Assembly (NCBI GenBank): GCA_029215795.1
Contig: JARDYH010000005.1
Location: 163,891,814-163,955,813, forward strand
Direction of reading: 5' to 3'
Length of the DNA stretch: 64,000 bases
Source: Anniella stebbinsi
Lineage: Eukaryota; Chordata; Lepidosauria; Squamata; Anniellidae
A program made the position numbers and the translations under genes. Under the pieces are notes generated by a model, which saw only the letters and a program-made list of their open reading frames with translations, did not search any database and was not told the DNA's origin. Shown here one piece after another: positions 11,587 to 21,183 of the stretch (its first letter is position 1; each line of letters begins with the position of its first letter).

Positions 11587-12120
11587 AGAACGCTAATGGT
11601 TGAGAGCTGCTGAGGCCGGTTAATAGATCTACTCTATTCTATTTCAATTTAATTTATTTAAAATTATTGAACTGAGTTATATTGAATTTTGTAAATCATC
11701 TGTTACAGTTGATGCTAAGAATCTAAAATACTTATTACCACACAATAAAAAATATAACTCCCACCTAGAGAGGTAATAACCACTTCACCTTCAAGTTTAA
11801 AGTGTAGTTTCTTGGATACAATTGGTTTAGCATAAATACTGTTTTATTCATTGTGTTATTCATTGTTTACTTTAGTGTATCGTCCCCTGAGACTGTAACA
11901 GTGATCTACTCAAGTGGAAAATATTCTTTAAGATAAACAAACTGTATTGATGTATACAACTAAAAGCACTGATGAAGAGACAATCAGAAACGGAATGTAT
12001 GAAATCTGGAATTTCCGTCTCTAAAATGTTGTAAAATGTTGTACAATACTGTATTACAACAATTGTAAAAATTATATTTTAAGTTAGTAAAAACTTTAAT
12101 CAAAATATATTTTTGGGAAA
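11587..12120. other. AT-rich intergenic, nothing identified
   Basis: No coding signal or repeat terminus recognised. A CTGATGA...GAAAC string near 11,970 was considered and set aside. Confidence 0.3.
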
Positions 12121-12743
12121 TTGAGACTGCAAAGTACTTCGGAAATGTAAACTCCTGTCATGCAATTTCTCCAAAGGCCCTAGCAAAACTGTTATTTTGA
12201 ATCTAAGGCTTCTATCTTTGTATGAACCTTCTGCTGTCCAGGCGGCATCTTTTCTGCATGGCTTCTGTTACGAACAAACGTTTCTTCCTGGCACAACTGC
12301 TTTCCGCCTGAAAGCCATTCATACAACTTTCTTTCCTGTGCGGCAGCTTTGACGTTTTCCACTCTTGGGGGAAGAATGCCCCATTTCCAAATTTCATGCT
12401 AGGATGAAAAAAATTAAAAGAAAATCAGAGAATTACCAACTCAGATCCAGGAGAAGGGTTAAGGAGCAGGGAGAAAATAATAAAGCCAAATGAGAGATTG
12501 AAATGACAGAGAGACTGAAATGACATTGTGACACCATGAGACAGCAGCTGAGCCTTTTCGCGTTACTCTTCGTCTTTACCCGTGAAGAAGTGCCAAAGCT
12601 TGAGAAAGAATTACAAGAGAGGGACAAAGTCGATGGAATCAGAGCTGTCCCTTGAAATCAGGGTCTGCCTGCAATTCTGTATAACAGGTGGGCAACCTGC
12701 AGCCCTAGGCCTAATTTCATGTGGCCGTCGGCCTACTTTCAAA

Positions 12744-12780
<37 letters not shown>

Positions 12781-12964
12781 GGTGGCAGAAAGAGCGAGGG
12801 AAAAGACAGAGAAGACAGAGAATTGATGTTTGTTGTTGGGTTGTTCAAGGTGTTTCAACAAGCCGCCCTGCGGAAAATGTCCTACATTCAGACAAAATAC
12901 TAACCCACGGTTCAACAAACAACCCACACTCAACCTCTTGAGTATGGGTTTACATCTTTTGTGA
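12121..12964 (-). other. 3' flank of unit-1 finger gene
   Basis: Homologous to 47,985-48,942. It contains a (GA)n microsatellite at ~12,748-12,778, which in unit 2 is shorter and interrupted. No polyA signal could be assigned with confidence. The segment probably includes the 3' UTR. Confidence 0.45.
12748..12778. repeat. (GA)n microsatellite
   Basis: About 15 uninterrupted GA units just 3' of the unit-1 gene. It is degenerate at the unit-2 position (~48,606). Confidence 0.9.
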
Positions 12965-15222
12965 TCAACCCCAGTATGTCCGCATACGGAAAGTACACAG
13001 CAACACATTGACACCTCCCACTCTCCAAGCCTCTGTTATGTACACAACCAGATTACCAGGGTGCCTCTCACCTGTATGGGTTTTCTGTGGCTTAGCCCGA
13101 TTTTGTTGGCCTCCTATGTGGACCTTCTGGTGAGTCACAAGATGTGCGCGCTGACTGAACCGTTTCCCACATTCCGGGCACTTGAACTGTTTCTCTCCCG
13201 AGTGGACTGTCTGGTGTACCACAAGGTTCTTGCGCTGTGCAAAGCATTTACCACACTCTGGGCATTTATAGGGTTTATCCCCGGTATGCACCCTCCCATG
13301 AGTCACAAGGTGCGGGCGCTGTGCAAAACATTTCCCGCACTCGAGGCATTTATAGGGTTTCTCTCCCGTATGCACTCTGTGTTGAGTAACCAAAAGCGAC
13401 CTGTGAGCAAAACATCTCCCACACTCCAAGCACTTGAACTGTTTCTCTCCTGAGTGGACTGTCTGGTGAATCACAAGGTGGGGGCGCTGCACAAAGCATT
13501 TCCCACACTCTAGGCATTTATAGGGTTTCTCTCCCGTATGCACTCTGTGATGTTTGACCAAAACCGTCTTGTGAGCGAAACTTTTCCCACACTCAAAGCA
13601 TTTGAACTGTTTCTCTCCCGAGTGGACTGTCTGGTGTACCACAAGGTGGGGACGCTGTGCAAAGCATTTCCCACACTCTAGGCATTTATAGGGTTTCTCT
13701 CCCGTATGCACTCTGTGATGGTTGATCAAAGCCGAACGGTGAGCGAAACTTTTCCCACACTCAAAGCATTTGAACTGTTTCTCTCCCGAGTGGACTGTCT
13801 GGTGTACCACAAGGTGGTGACGCCGCGCAAAGCATTTCCCACACTCTGGGCATTTATAGGGTTTCTCTCCCGTATGCACTCTTCCATGAGTTACAAGAGA
13901 CGAGCGCCGTGCAAAGCATTTCCCACACTCGAAGCATTTATAGGGTTTCTCGCCTGTGTGCACTCTGTGATGGTTGATCAAAGACGAACTGTGAACGAAA
14001 CTTTTCCCACACTCAAAGCACTTGAATTGTTTCTCTCCCGAGTGGACTGTCTGGTGTACCACAAGCTGGGGATGCTGTGCAAAGCATTTCCCACACTCGA
14101 AGCATTTAAAGGGTTTCTCTCCCGTATGCACTCTGTGATGGTTGACCAAAGCCCAGTTGTGAGCAAAACGTTTCCCACACTCCAAGCATTTGAACTGTTT
14201 CTCTCCCAAGTGGACTGTCCGGTGAACCACAAGGTGCGTGCGTTGCGCAAAACATTTCCCACACTCTGGGCATTTAAAGGGTTTCTCTCCCGTATGCACT
14301 CTGTGATGGTTGCCCAACGCTGTCTTTTGAGCGAAACTTTTCCCACACTCCAAGCACTTGAACTGTTTCTCTCCTGAGTGGACTGTCCAGTGTACCACAA
14401 GGTGCGTGCGCTGCGCAAAACATTTCCCACACTCTGGGCATTTATAGGGTGTCTCTCCCGTATGCACTCTGTGATGGATGACCAAAGCCGCATTGCGAGC
14501 GAAACTTCTCCCACACTCCAAGCACTTGAACTGTTTCTCTCCTGAGTGAACTGTCTGGTGTACCACAAGAAGGGGACGCTGTGCAAAGCATTTCCCACAC
14601 TCTGAGCATTCATAGGGTTTCTCTCCCGTATGCACTCTGTGATGACTGACTAAACTTGACTTGTAAGCAAAACGTTTCCCACACTCCAAGCACTTGAACT
14701 GTTTCTCTCCCGAGTGGACGGTCTGGTGTACCACAAGGTGGGGACGCTGCGCAAAACATTTCCCACACTCTGGGCATTCGTGAGGCTTCTCCCTCGTGTG
14801 AACTCTCTGGTGTATCGCCAAGGTGGAGGAATCAGCAAAACACTTCTCACACTCCATGCATTTGTAAGGTTTCTCTCCTGTGTGAATTCTTTGGTGTCTC
14901 TTGAGATGAGCCTGTTGAGAAAAGCATTTCCCACACTCCAGGCACTGATATGGTTTCTCTCCTGTGTGGACTCTCTGGTGGCTCACAAGATGAGGCTGCT
15001 GAGAAAAGCATTTCCCACATTCTGAACATGTGTAGGGTTTCTCCCCAGTGTGGACTCTGTGGTGACTTAAAAGATGTGACTGGAAAGCAAACCTCTTCGC
15101 ACACCTGAGACATTTGTACCATTTATGTCCCATGTGGGTTCGCCAGTGTTGGATAAGATTAACTGTCTGAACAAAACATTTTCCCCACGCACGACATTTG
15201 TTCTTTTTCCTCAAGTCATCTC
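12965..15222 (-). CDS. C2H2 zinc-finger exon, 25 finger units, unit 1
   Basis: Terminal coding exon: acceptor TTTTATTCCAG, about 10 residues (GDDLRKKNK), then 25 tandem 28-residue C2H2 units and a 38-residue tail to the stop. Linkers alternate mostly between HTGEKPYK and HSGEKQFK. Finger 1 is degenerate (second Cys replaced by Trp) and finger 22 has Gln at the first zinc His. Helix positions -1,2,3,6 in order: QVNQ, FSHS, QPHS, QAHR, DSTI, QPHV, YSSS, QPLV, RAAI, QTHV, QTAN, QTHV, HWAN, QPQV, HSSN, RSST, RHHV, HSAN, QPHV, HTVK, QPHI, HSLT, QPHT, QKNV, QAHT. Known: each finger reads about 3 bp, so the array could contact up to ~70 bp. The target is not predictable here. The tail after VHIGG continues in frame with one more HTGERHPGNL-like stretch, absent from unit 2. 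Confidence 0.95.
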
Positions 15223-15295
15223 CTGGAATAAAAGGCAAAACAGAAAAGAGGCACTGAATGTTCCCATAATATCTCAAGATATACTAAATAAACAC

Positions 15296-15780
15296 ATTAG
15301 GGATGTGTATCATATTGTTAAGATGTACGATAACGATACGATAAGGTCATTATCGTCCATGTGTTTAACGATAACGATACGATACAAAAACCTACAATAA
15401 TAATCGGAGACGATAATTTTCGGGCGATTTTATCGTTTTATTGGACTGCCATATCAATATACCTATAACTTCTGTATTTTAAAAGTTAGAGGCTTGAAAC
15501 TTGCTCACAGTGCATATGGGGTATGCCTAAGTATGTGTATGAAATTTGAGATTCAAATTTAAATTCATATAAAATCGAGGGTTGGAGGGATCGATCTCAA
15601 ATTTGGCACAGAAGTTATAGGCATTTTTTTCTTTAAAAATAGGGCTGAAAAATATCGTTTTTTCACAATAATTATTGTGAAGGTGATACAGTTCACCTAC
15701 GACATGAAGACGACAATTTCTTTGGTCCGAAATGACGATAACGATAAACGACAATATTTTTTGGCGTGCACACCCCTAAT
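15296..15780. mobile_element. TAGGGATGTG-type hAT-like element in intron, unit 1 only
   Basis: The ends ATTAGGGATGTG and CACACCCCTAAT are inverted. The interior is rich in CGATAACGATACGATA strings. Unit 2 has an unoccupied site (AAATAAACAC followed by CACTATACTG-like sequence at ~51,815), so the element arrived after the units separated or was lost cleanly. It lies in the intron just upstream of the finger exon. Confidence 0.7.
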
Positions 15781-15863
15781 CTCTATACTGAACAATAGCC
15801 AAAGCTCTCTGGGAGGGTTTTAAAAAAATGTAAAACGTAAAAAGACATTATATTGTACATAAT

Positions 15864-16077
15864 GGGGCTGTTCAGACAACATGCGAAGCTAGGGTTAGGC
15901 AGCCTATCCTTTTGCAGCAAATGATTAGTGAGCATGTTAAAGTGTGGTTATGTAGCCACCATGGTTAGGAATACTTCACATGGCACACTAAGTCATGGTT
16001 CCCACGACACGCAGAGCCAAAACGTTTAGCTCAAAATGCTGAACTACCATGGCTTAGCATGTCGTCTGAACATGCTC
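15864..16077. mobile_element. Short TIR element (GTTCAGACAAC family), unit 1
   Basis: GGGGCTGTTCAGACAACATG at the left is inverted as GCATGTCGTCTGAACATGCTC at the right, with inverted CATGGTTAGG / CATGGCTTAGC internal parts. A copy at the same position in unit 2 (51,907-52,121) is bounded by a clean 5-bp duplication. Confidence 0.7.
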
Positions 16078-16795
16078 AATATAAAAGCCACTCATGTATA
16101 AACAAAAAATCAGTCAGCCACACACACTAACAAACACATATCTATCTGCGAACACACTATATACAATTATAATAATTAACAATAGGAAATCCCTGGACTG
16201 GATTAAAATACATGGTGATGGTTGAGATGGCATTAAAAGAGGGTGAGATAGTCCTTAAACATCTGGAAATACACAACATCCATCATTCCTGACCAATTGC
16301 TCAGCTGGCTGGGCTGAGAGGAGTTGGAGCCCAATATCACCTGGAGGGCCCCTAGTTGAAAACCAGTCCTGTTCTGAATAGTATCCCTTCCCTCAATATC
16401 CGATGTTCAGGCATGAGTACTGCTGCTCATGTAGCCAAAATGGCACCACCCATGCACAAGAGGGAGGTCTCAGCAGGCTTGGGGGCAGGTGTGCAGAAAT
16501 GCAATCAATCTCTGGGGACAAACAACTGAAGCAGGGGGCAAAACAGCCCAATGAGTGGGACATAATGGGGACTAACTGCTAGGGCACGGGAAGAACAATA
16601 CTGGATGGCTTGGGGAATGGAGTATCCTGGAAGAGGGCACTGAACAAGAAATCTCCATGCTGCAATATTTTGTTGCAGCTTCCACTTATTCTATTTAGTC
16701 ACCGTTTGGTTTTTTTGGGGGGGGGGGAATTTAGATTACACTACCTGTTTTATTATCCTGTCTGCTAATTGCAGGATTCCACAAGGGCTCCTCAC

Positions 16796-16900
16796 CTGAG
16801 CTGGCATCCACAATCCTGATTTCCTCAGAATTCTGCAAATCAGGCACCTGTAGTGATGCTTCACCTTCCGGCGGGGCTGCAGGCTCTGGTCTTGTGGTGT
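16796..16900 (-). CDS. Linker exon between KRAB and fingers, unit 1
   Basis: A 105-nt exon: acceptor TTTTTCCCCAAG, donor GTGAGGAG, phase 1 at both ends. In the KRAB-B frame it gives an acidic, Pro/Glu-rich peptide beginning DTTRPEPAAPPEGEASLQVP and ending EEIRIVDASSG, with the final Gly codon split onto the finger exon. Short acidic spacers of this sort commonly join KRAB-B to fingers in reptile and bird KRAB-ZNFs; no domain is evident. The copy in unit 2 has the same length and phase with a handful of substitutions and no frame change, consistent with coding constraint. A different frame is open for 142 codons across this region but is incompatible with the splice phases. Confidence 0.75.
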
Positions 16901-17206
16901 CTTGGGGAAAAATACAGAACTGGAAGCGTCTGGAGGAATCTGTGGTTGTCGTTTGTGGTCTGTCATTTTTACACTTTGAAGTTTGGAACCGAGGCTCGCA
17001 GGACACTCCAACGTCTTGGGGTTAAGTGGCAAAAAAACCTCTAAGGAAGCAAATTCCACATCCCACCTCCTCTGCTTCTGGCTGCACCCACCACTGGACT
17101 GCAGTCCCCGAGATCTTTCCCAAAACTGAATTTGGCTATTGGCCTGAATGAAGTTCATCACCAACTCCTTGAGAAAGGGGCAGAGTGTGGGAGGGGTGAT
17201 TTGGAC

Positions 17207-17440
17207 CTGAAGGCATAAGAACAGCTGTGCTGGGTCAGATCAAGGTTCCATCTAGTCCAGTGGTCTGTTCACACAGTGGCCAACCAGCTGTTGACCAGGG
17301 ACCAACAAAGCAGGACACAGGTGTAACAGCATCCTCCCACCCATGTTCCCCAGCAACTGGTGTCACAGGCTTACCGCCTGGGATAATCAGGGGAGGACGT
17401 AGCCATCAGGACTAGTAGCCATTGAGAGCCTTCTCCCCCA
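17207..17440 (-). mobile_element. CR1-type LINE 3' tail
   Basis: The complement of the CR1 3' end: plus-strand CTGGGTCAGATCAAGGTTCC, CACACAGTGGCCAACCAGCT, TGTTCCCCAGCAACTGGTG. The unit-2 copy is cut at 53,416, where the 6-kb deletion starts. Confidence 0.8.
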
Positions 17441-17589
17441 GGCATAAAAGGCTTCAGTCCACTCTTAAGACTCTGTTGGAGCTTTGCACCTGGCATGTGT
17501 TGTGAAGATCAGGACATGACACTCATCTTAGCCCGGTTGAAGTATAGACCAAAGTTCCCTCCCCCCAGTCTCTTTCTTGACCTCGGCTA

Positions 17590-18200
17590 TCAACTTTTGA
17601 TTTTTCTTCTTTTCTTTTTAGAATGTTTTAATTAAAGTTTTTCATATATTCAACACACAATAAAAATTATAACATAATGCAATATAATATACTATAATAT
17701 AATATACATACCTCCCAACCCGCAAAAAAAATAATGAATGGAATGGAGTTTATTTCCCTTATTACCATTTTAAATTCCTGATATTACTATATCAAAAATT
17801 TCATAACATTTATGCAGTCCATATCTCCTTAGCTATGTTTGGCATGTGTCAGTAACTCAAAATCTATTGTGTGCAATGAATTTCCACCATATGATGCTAA
17901 ATGCTGGTGACTCATCTTTGCCTTGTAGTAATCATAACTTATGCATTTTTTTAACAAATTGCAAGAGACCTTATATTCTCATATCATGCCTCTTTATATA
18001 GATGATCCAAATTTTTCCACTGCTGTTCTATTGTCTGTGTCGCAGCTGCTATTAAAAAAGTTACTAATTGTTTGACTACAATAGGGTCATCAATATAATC
18101 ACCATTATACAAGAATATTTTTTGATTATTATATCCTACTAATCCCTTAATAATTTCTTGAATGGAATTCCTACAGATTTGTAACATGGCCTTTTGAAAA
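17590..18200 (-). mobile_element. Probable L1-clade LINE 3' fragment
   Basis: A minus-strand frame at 18,187-17,984 contains TFLIAAATQTIEQQWK, resembling the C-terminal end of L1-clade ORF2. It is followed by an AT-rich 3' region ending near 17,590. Present only in unit 1 because the segment is deleted in unit 2. Confidence 0.4.
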
Positions 18201-18321
18201 GGTTGTATCTAGAAAGACTGTATGCAAGTGTATCTTCATCACTTCCAGCTTCTTCCTGTTAATGCTTTGAGTCCTGCAATAGTTGTTGCAAGAGGAGAAC
18301 AAGCCCATCACACCCCCTTAC

Positions 18322-18423
18322 CCAAAATGGTGTCAGAGCTCTTCGCATCTGGGGAATCCGGAACCCACGGCTCTTCTCCTTGTTCCAGCTGGGCAATGAG
18401 CTCAGGCTTTGGGGCAAGAAATC
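18322..18423 (-). CDS. KRAB-B exon, unit 1
   Basis: A 102-nt exon with a strong acceptor (pyrimidine tract then TTGAGCAG) and donor GTAAGGGG. Its frame, opened by the split Gly codon from KRAB-A, reads GFLAPKPELIAQLEQGEEPW followed by VPDSPDA, a textbook KRAB-B box (G.....P.LI..LEQGEEPW). Known: KRAB-B strengthens the repression mediated by KRAB-A. It starts and ends in phase 1, so skipping it leaves the frame intact. It lies 8.6 kb from KRAB-A, separated by LINEs and a 2.2-kb hAT element. No counterpart exists in unit 2, where the whole segment is deleted. The call is secure from the motif plus both splice sites. Confidence 0.93.
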
Positions 18424-18499
18424 CTGCTCAAGAAAGAAAAGAACAGGAGCATCAGAAGATAGCTGAATGTTTAAAGTATTTATTCCTTAGACAATCATT

Positions 18500-19605
18500 T
18501 AATTTAGAATGGTAGCTCACGTTAAAGTTACAACAGCTGGGATTGTTCAGTTCAGAAAACAGGTGGCTGAGGGGAGACAAGATGGAGGTGTACAAAAGTA
18601 CGTATGGTGTGGAGAACGTGGATATAGGGAGAGATTTTTCTCCCTCTCTCATAATACTAGGGCCGGGTCTGCACCAGCCATTTATCCCAGGATGGTATCA
18701 AGGTCATCCCTACCACGCCACATGGCATTCTCCTACTCCCACAGGGATCTAGGAACAACCCCTCAGTATTCCCAGTAGATCAATAGCTGCTTTTCTCCCG
18801 TTTCCCCCCCCCCCTCAAAAATCCCGAGGTGCACTGCTGGTGTGCCCTCCCCACACAAAGCTGTTGCTGGTCTTCACGAGTAGTGGGGCTCAGCAAACAG
18901 CTTTGCGGAGTGAGTCCATAGGTATCTGGGGTGAGGGGGAGAGCATTGTTGCCACGTTCTGAATGGGTGTCGGTGCCGACTGTTGTGTGTGTGTGTGTGT
19001 TTTAACAAAGAACAACTTCATGAAGGATCACAACTGTGCTCTTGAGCAAGTGTCAGGAGTGGTTAAAAAAACACCCGTCACCCCGGAACGGTTCTCCTTT
19101 ACTTGCGGCAAAACTCTCTGACGTGTGTCCTATGAGGGACGACTGCTGAAGCACAAAACTTTGTGATCATCCCTCTCCCTCTTAAAAGGGCTCCAGGTGT
19201 AGATGAGCCTTAGAACCCAATAGGGTCATCCCTTGAAGCTGTTTGTTGAGAGATTCAGGACAGATAAAAGGAAGGACTTCTTCACACAGCGCATTGTTAA
19301 ATTATGGAATTCACTCCCACAAGATGTGGTGATGGCCACCAATTTGGATGGCTTTAAAAGGGGGTTGGATGAATTCCTGGAGAAGAAGGCTATCAATGGC
19401 TACTAGTCCAGAGGGCTTTGTGCAACCTCCAGTATTAGATACAGTAAGCCTGTACACACTAGTTGGTGGGGAACATGGGTGGGAGGGTGCTGTTGTACCA
19501 TGCCCTGCTTGTGGGTCCCAGGTAGACAGCCAGTTGGCCACTGTGTGAACAAAGTGCTGGACTAGATGGACCCTCGGTCTGATCCAGCATGGCTCTTCTT
19601 ATGTT
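18500..19605 (+). mobile_element. CR1-type LINE 3' end split by another element
   Basis: 18,500-18,662 encodes the LQQLGLFSSENRWLRGDKME block and the sequence resumes at ~19,199 with the FFTQRIVKLWNSLPQDVV block and full 3' tail to 19,605 (GGACTAGATGGACCCTCGGT). The gap is the inserted element at 18,663-19,198. Confidence 0.8.
18663..19198. mobile_element. Non-autonomous element inserted in CR1, 3-bp TAG flanks
   Basis: The flanking CR1 reads ATACTAG before and TAGAACCC after, matching an intact ATACTAGAACCC and so giving a 3-bp direct repeat. The ends GGCCGGGTCTGCACC and GGTGTAGATGAGCCT are imperfect inverted repeats. It includes a (GT)n run at ~18,983-19,001 and a poly-C run. A Harbinger-like origin is possible. 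Confidence 0.55.
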
Positions 19606-19886
19606 ATTTATTTGTTACATTTGTATACCGCCCCATAGCCGAAGCTCTCTGGGCAGTTTACATAGGATTAAAACAATTAAAAACAATATACAAAAATTAA
19701 AACAGCAAAAACTTACAACATACACACAATACACACATACATTTAAAACCGCTATAACAGCCGAAAAAAAGCCACAAAAACAAAAAACAAACCCAGGCTC
19801 CTCAGATATTGCCAAATGCCTGAGAGAAGAGGAAAGTCTTGACCTGGCGCCGAAAAGATAACAATGTTGGCACCAGGCGGGCCACA
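19604..19886 (-). mobile_element. L2-type LINE 3' end
   Basis: Plus-strand TATACCGCCCCATAGCCGAAGC is the complement of the L2 3' tail. GGCGCCGAAAAGATAACAAT matches the GCCAACATTGTTATCTTTT segment at 26,565-26,585 of the better-preserved L2. Confidence 0.7.
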
Positions 19887-20084
19887 TCTTATCCCTAGAA
19901 CTTCAGTTAGGGAAGGAAACTTTTAAATAACACACAAACATACATGGGCCTATGTTGGAATGTATGGCACTCTTCCCGAAGGACTACAGTTCCCCACACC
20001 CTGATCATTGGCCATGCTGGCTGGGGCTGATGGGAGCTGTAGTGCAAAACATCTGCAGGCACCAGGCTGCAGACATCCCTTATC

Positions 20085-20195
20085 AAGTAAGAATCTGTAT
20101 ATTACACTTTTGTTAAAAATGCTTTTATAAAAAAGTTTTTACATGATTTATACAAGTTTTAATGTGGACAGGCTCCCGAGCCTTCATACTGTAAC

Positions 20196-20227
<32 letters not shown>

Positions 20228-20430
20228 ATTTTTAAAAAACTTACATATGGGCATAGGCCTTTGAGGCAATATGCTAAACCAACCCATAAACAGATATTTT
20301 AATGTTATGTGTTATCCCTATAAACATAATTTAATGTATTATTGATGTTACATCACTGAAGAAGGCCTTAAAAACAACATCGGCCGAAACGCGTCGGGCT
20401 TGGAAATAAAGTATCTTAGCATTCTGAGAA
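20085..20430 (+). mobile_element. Penelope-like terminal fragment with hammerhead-like core
   Basis: 20,356-20,394 reads CTGAAGA, a GGCC/GGCC stem II, GAAA, then CGCGTC, which satisfies the conserved hammerhead core (CUGANGA, GAAA, short stem III, GUC). Stem I cannot be formed with the flanks, so it is probably inactive. An (AAT)n run lies at 20,197-20,226. Confidence 0.5.
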
Positions 20431-20439
20431 TCTGCTTCT

Positions 20440-21010
20440 AGTAATCACTGCCTTGTTTTCAAGGTGCTTACAGATGGACTTCTTCATAATCTGCTCCAAA
20501 ATTTTCCCAGGGATGGATGTCAGACTGACTAGTCTGTAGTTCCCAGGTGCCTCTTTTTTGAAGACAGGGACAACGTTAGCCCTTCTCCAGTCATCTGGAA
20601 CTTCACCCATCTTCCATGATTTCGCAAAGATAACAGACAGTGGTTCTGAGAGTTCTTCTGCCAGCTGCTTTATTACTCTAGAATGCAGTTCATTGGGCTC
20701 TGGAGATATGAACTTATTCAAAGAAATTAGGTGTTCCTTGACCATTTGTTTATCAATCTCAAACTGCAATCCTGCCCCTTCAGCTTTTACTTCACTTTTT
20801 CCACAAGGGGTCATGGACCCTCTTTTGGGAGAAGACTGAGCCAAAGCAGAACTTGAGCACTTTGACCTTTTCTTTGTCATCAATTTGCCATCCTCATTGA
20901 GTAGCTGAACCACCACTTCGTTCCTCAATCTTTTGCTATTCACGTATCTGAAGAAAGCTTTTTTATTGCTTTTAGCATCCCTCCGTAGTCTCAGCTCATT
21001 CTCAATTATT
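20440..21010 (-). mobile_element. CR1-type LINE reverse-transcriptase fragment
   Basis: The minus-strand frame contains SWKMGEVPDDWRRANVVPVF and YRLVSLTSIPGKILEQIM, the N-terminal reverse-transcriptase blocks of CR1. It is followed on the plus strand by a separate CR1 tail (21,010-21,183). Unit 1 only. Confidence 0.88.
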
Positions 21011-21183
21011 TTTAAAACAGAAAAGCCTTTAAAAGGAGATTGGACAACTTCATGGAGAAGAAGGCTATCAATGGCTACTAGTACTGATGGCTCTTTGCTA
21101 CCTCCAGAATCACAGGCAGTATGGGTACACCAATTGCTGGGGCACATGGGTGGGTGGTGTTGCACTTACGCTCTGCTTGTGGG

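Noticed and set aside
11965..12005. CTGATGA...GAAAC string resembling a hammerhead
   Set aside because: Stem II would be only two pairs, stem I is absent and the GUH/UH cleavage context does not fit.
13061..14377. Long plus-strand frames across the finger exons (also 49,207-51,534)
   Set aside because: These are antisense shadows of the 84-bp finger repeat, giving repetitive peptides with no zinc-ligand pattern.
16736..17164. 142-codon minus-strand frame overlapping the linker exon
   Set aside because: Its reading frame disagrees with the KRAB-B and finger-exon phases, and the unit-2 copy has an indel that changes the peptide. The linker frame fits all splice sites.
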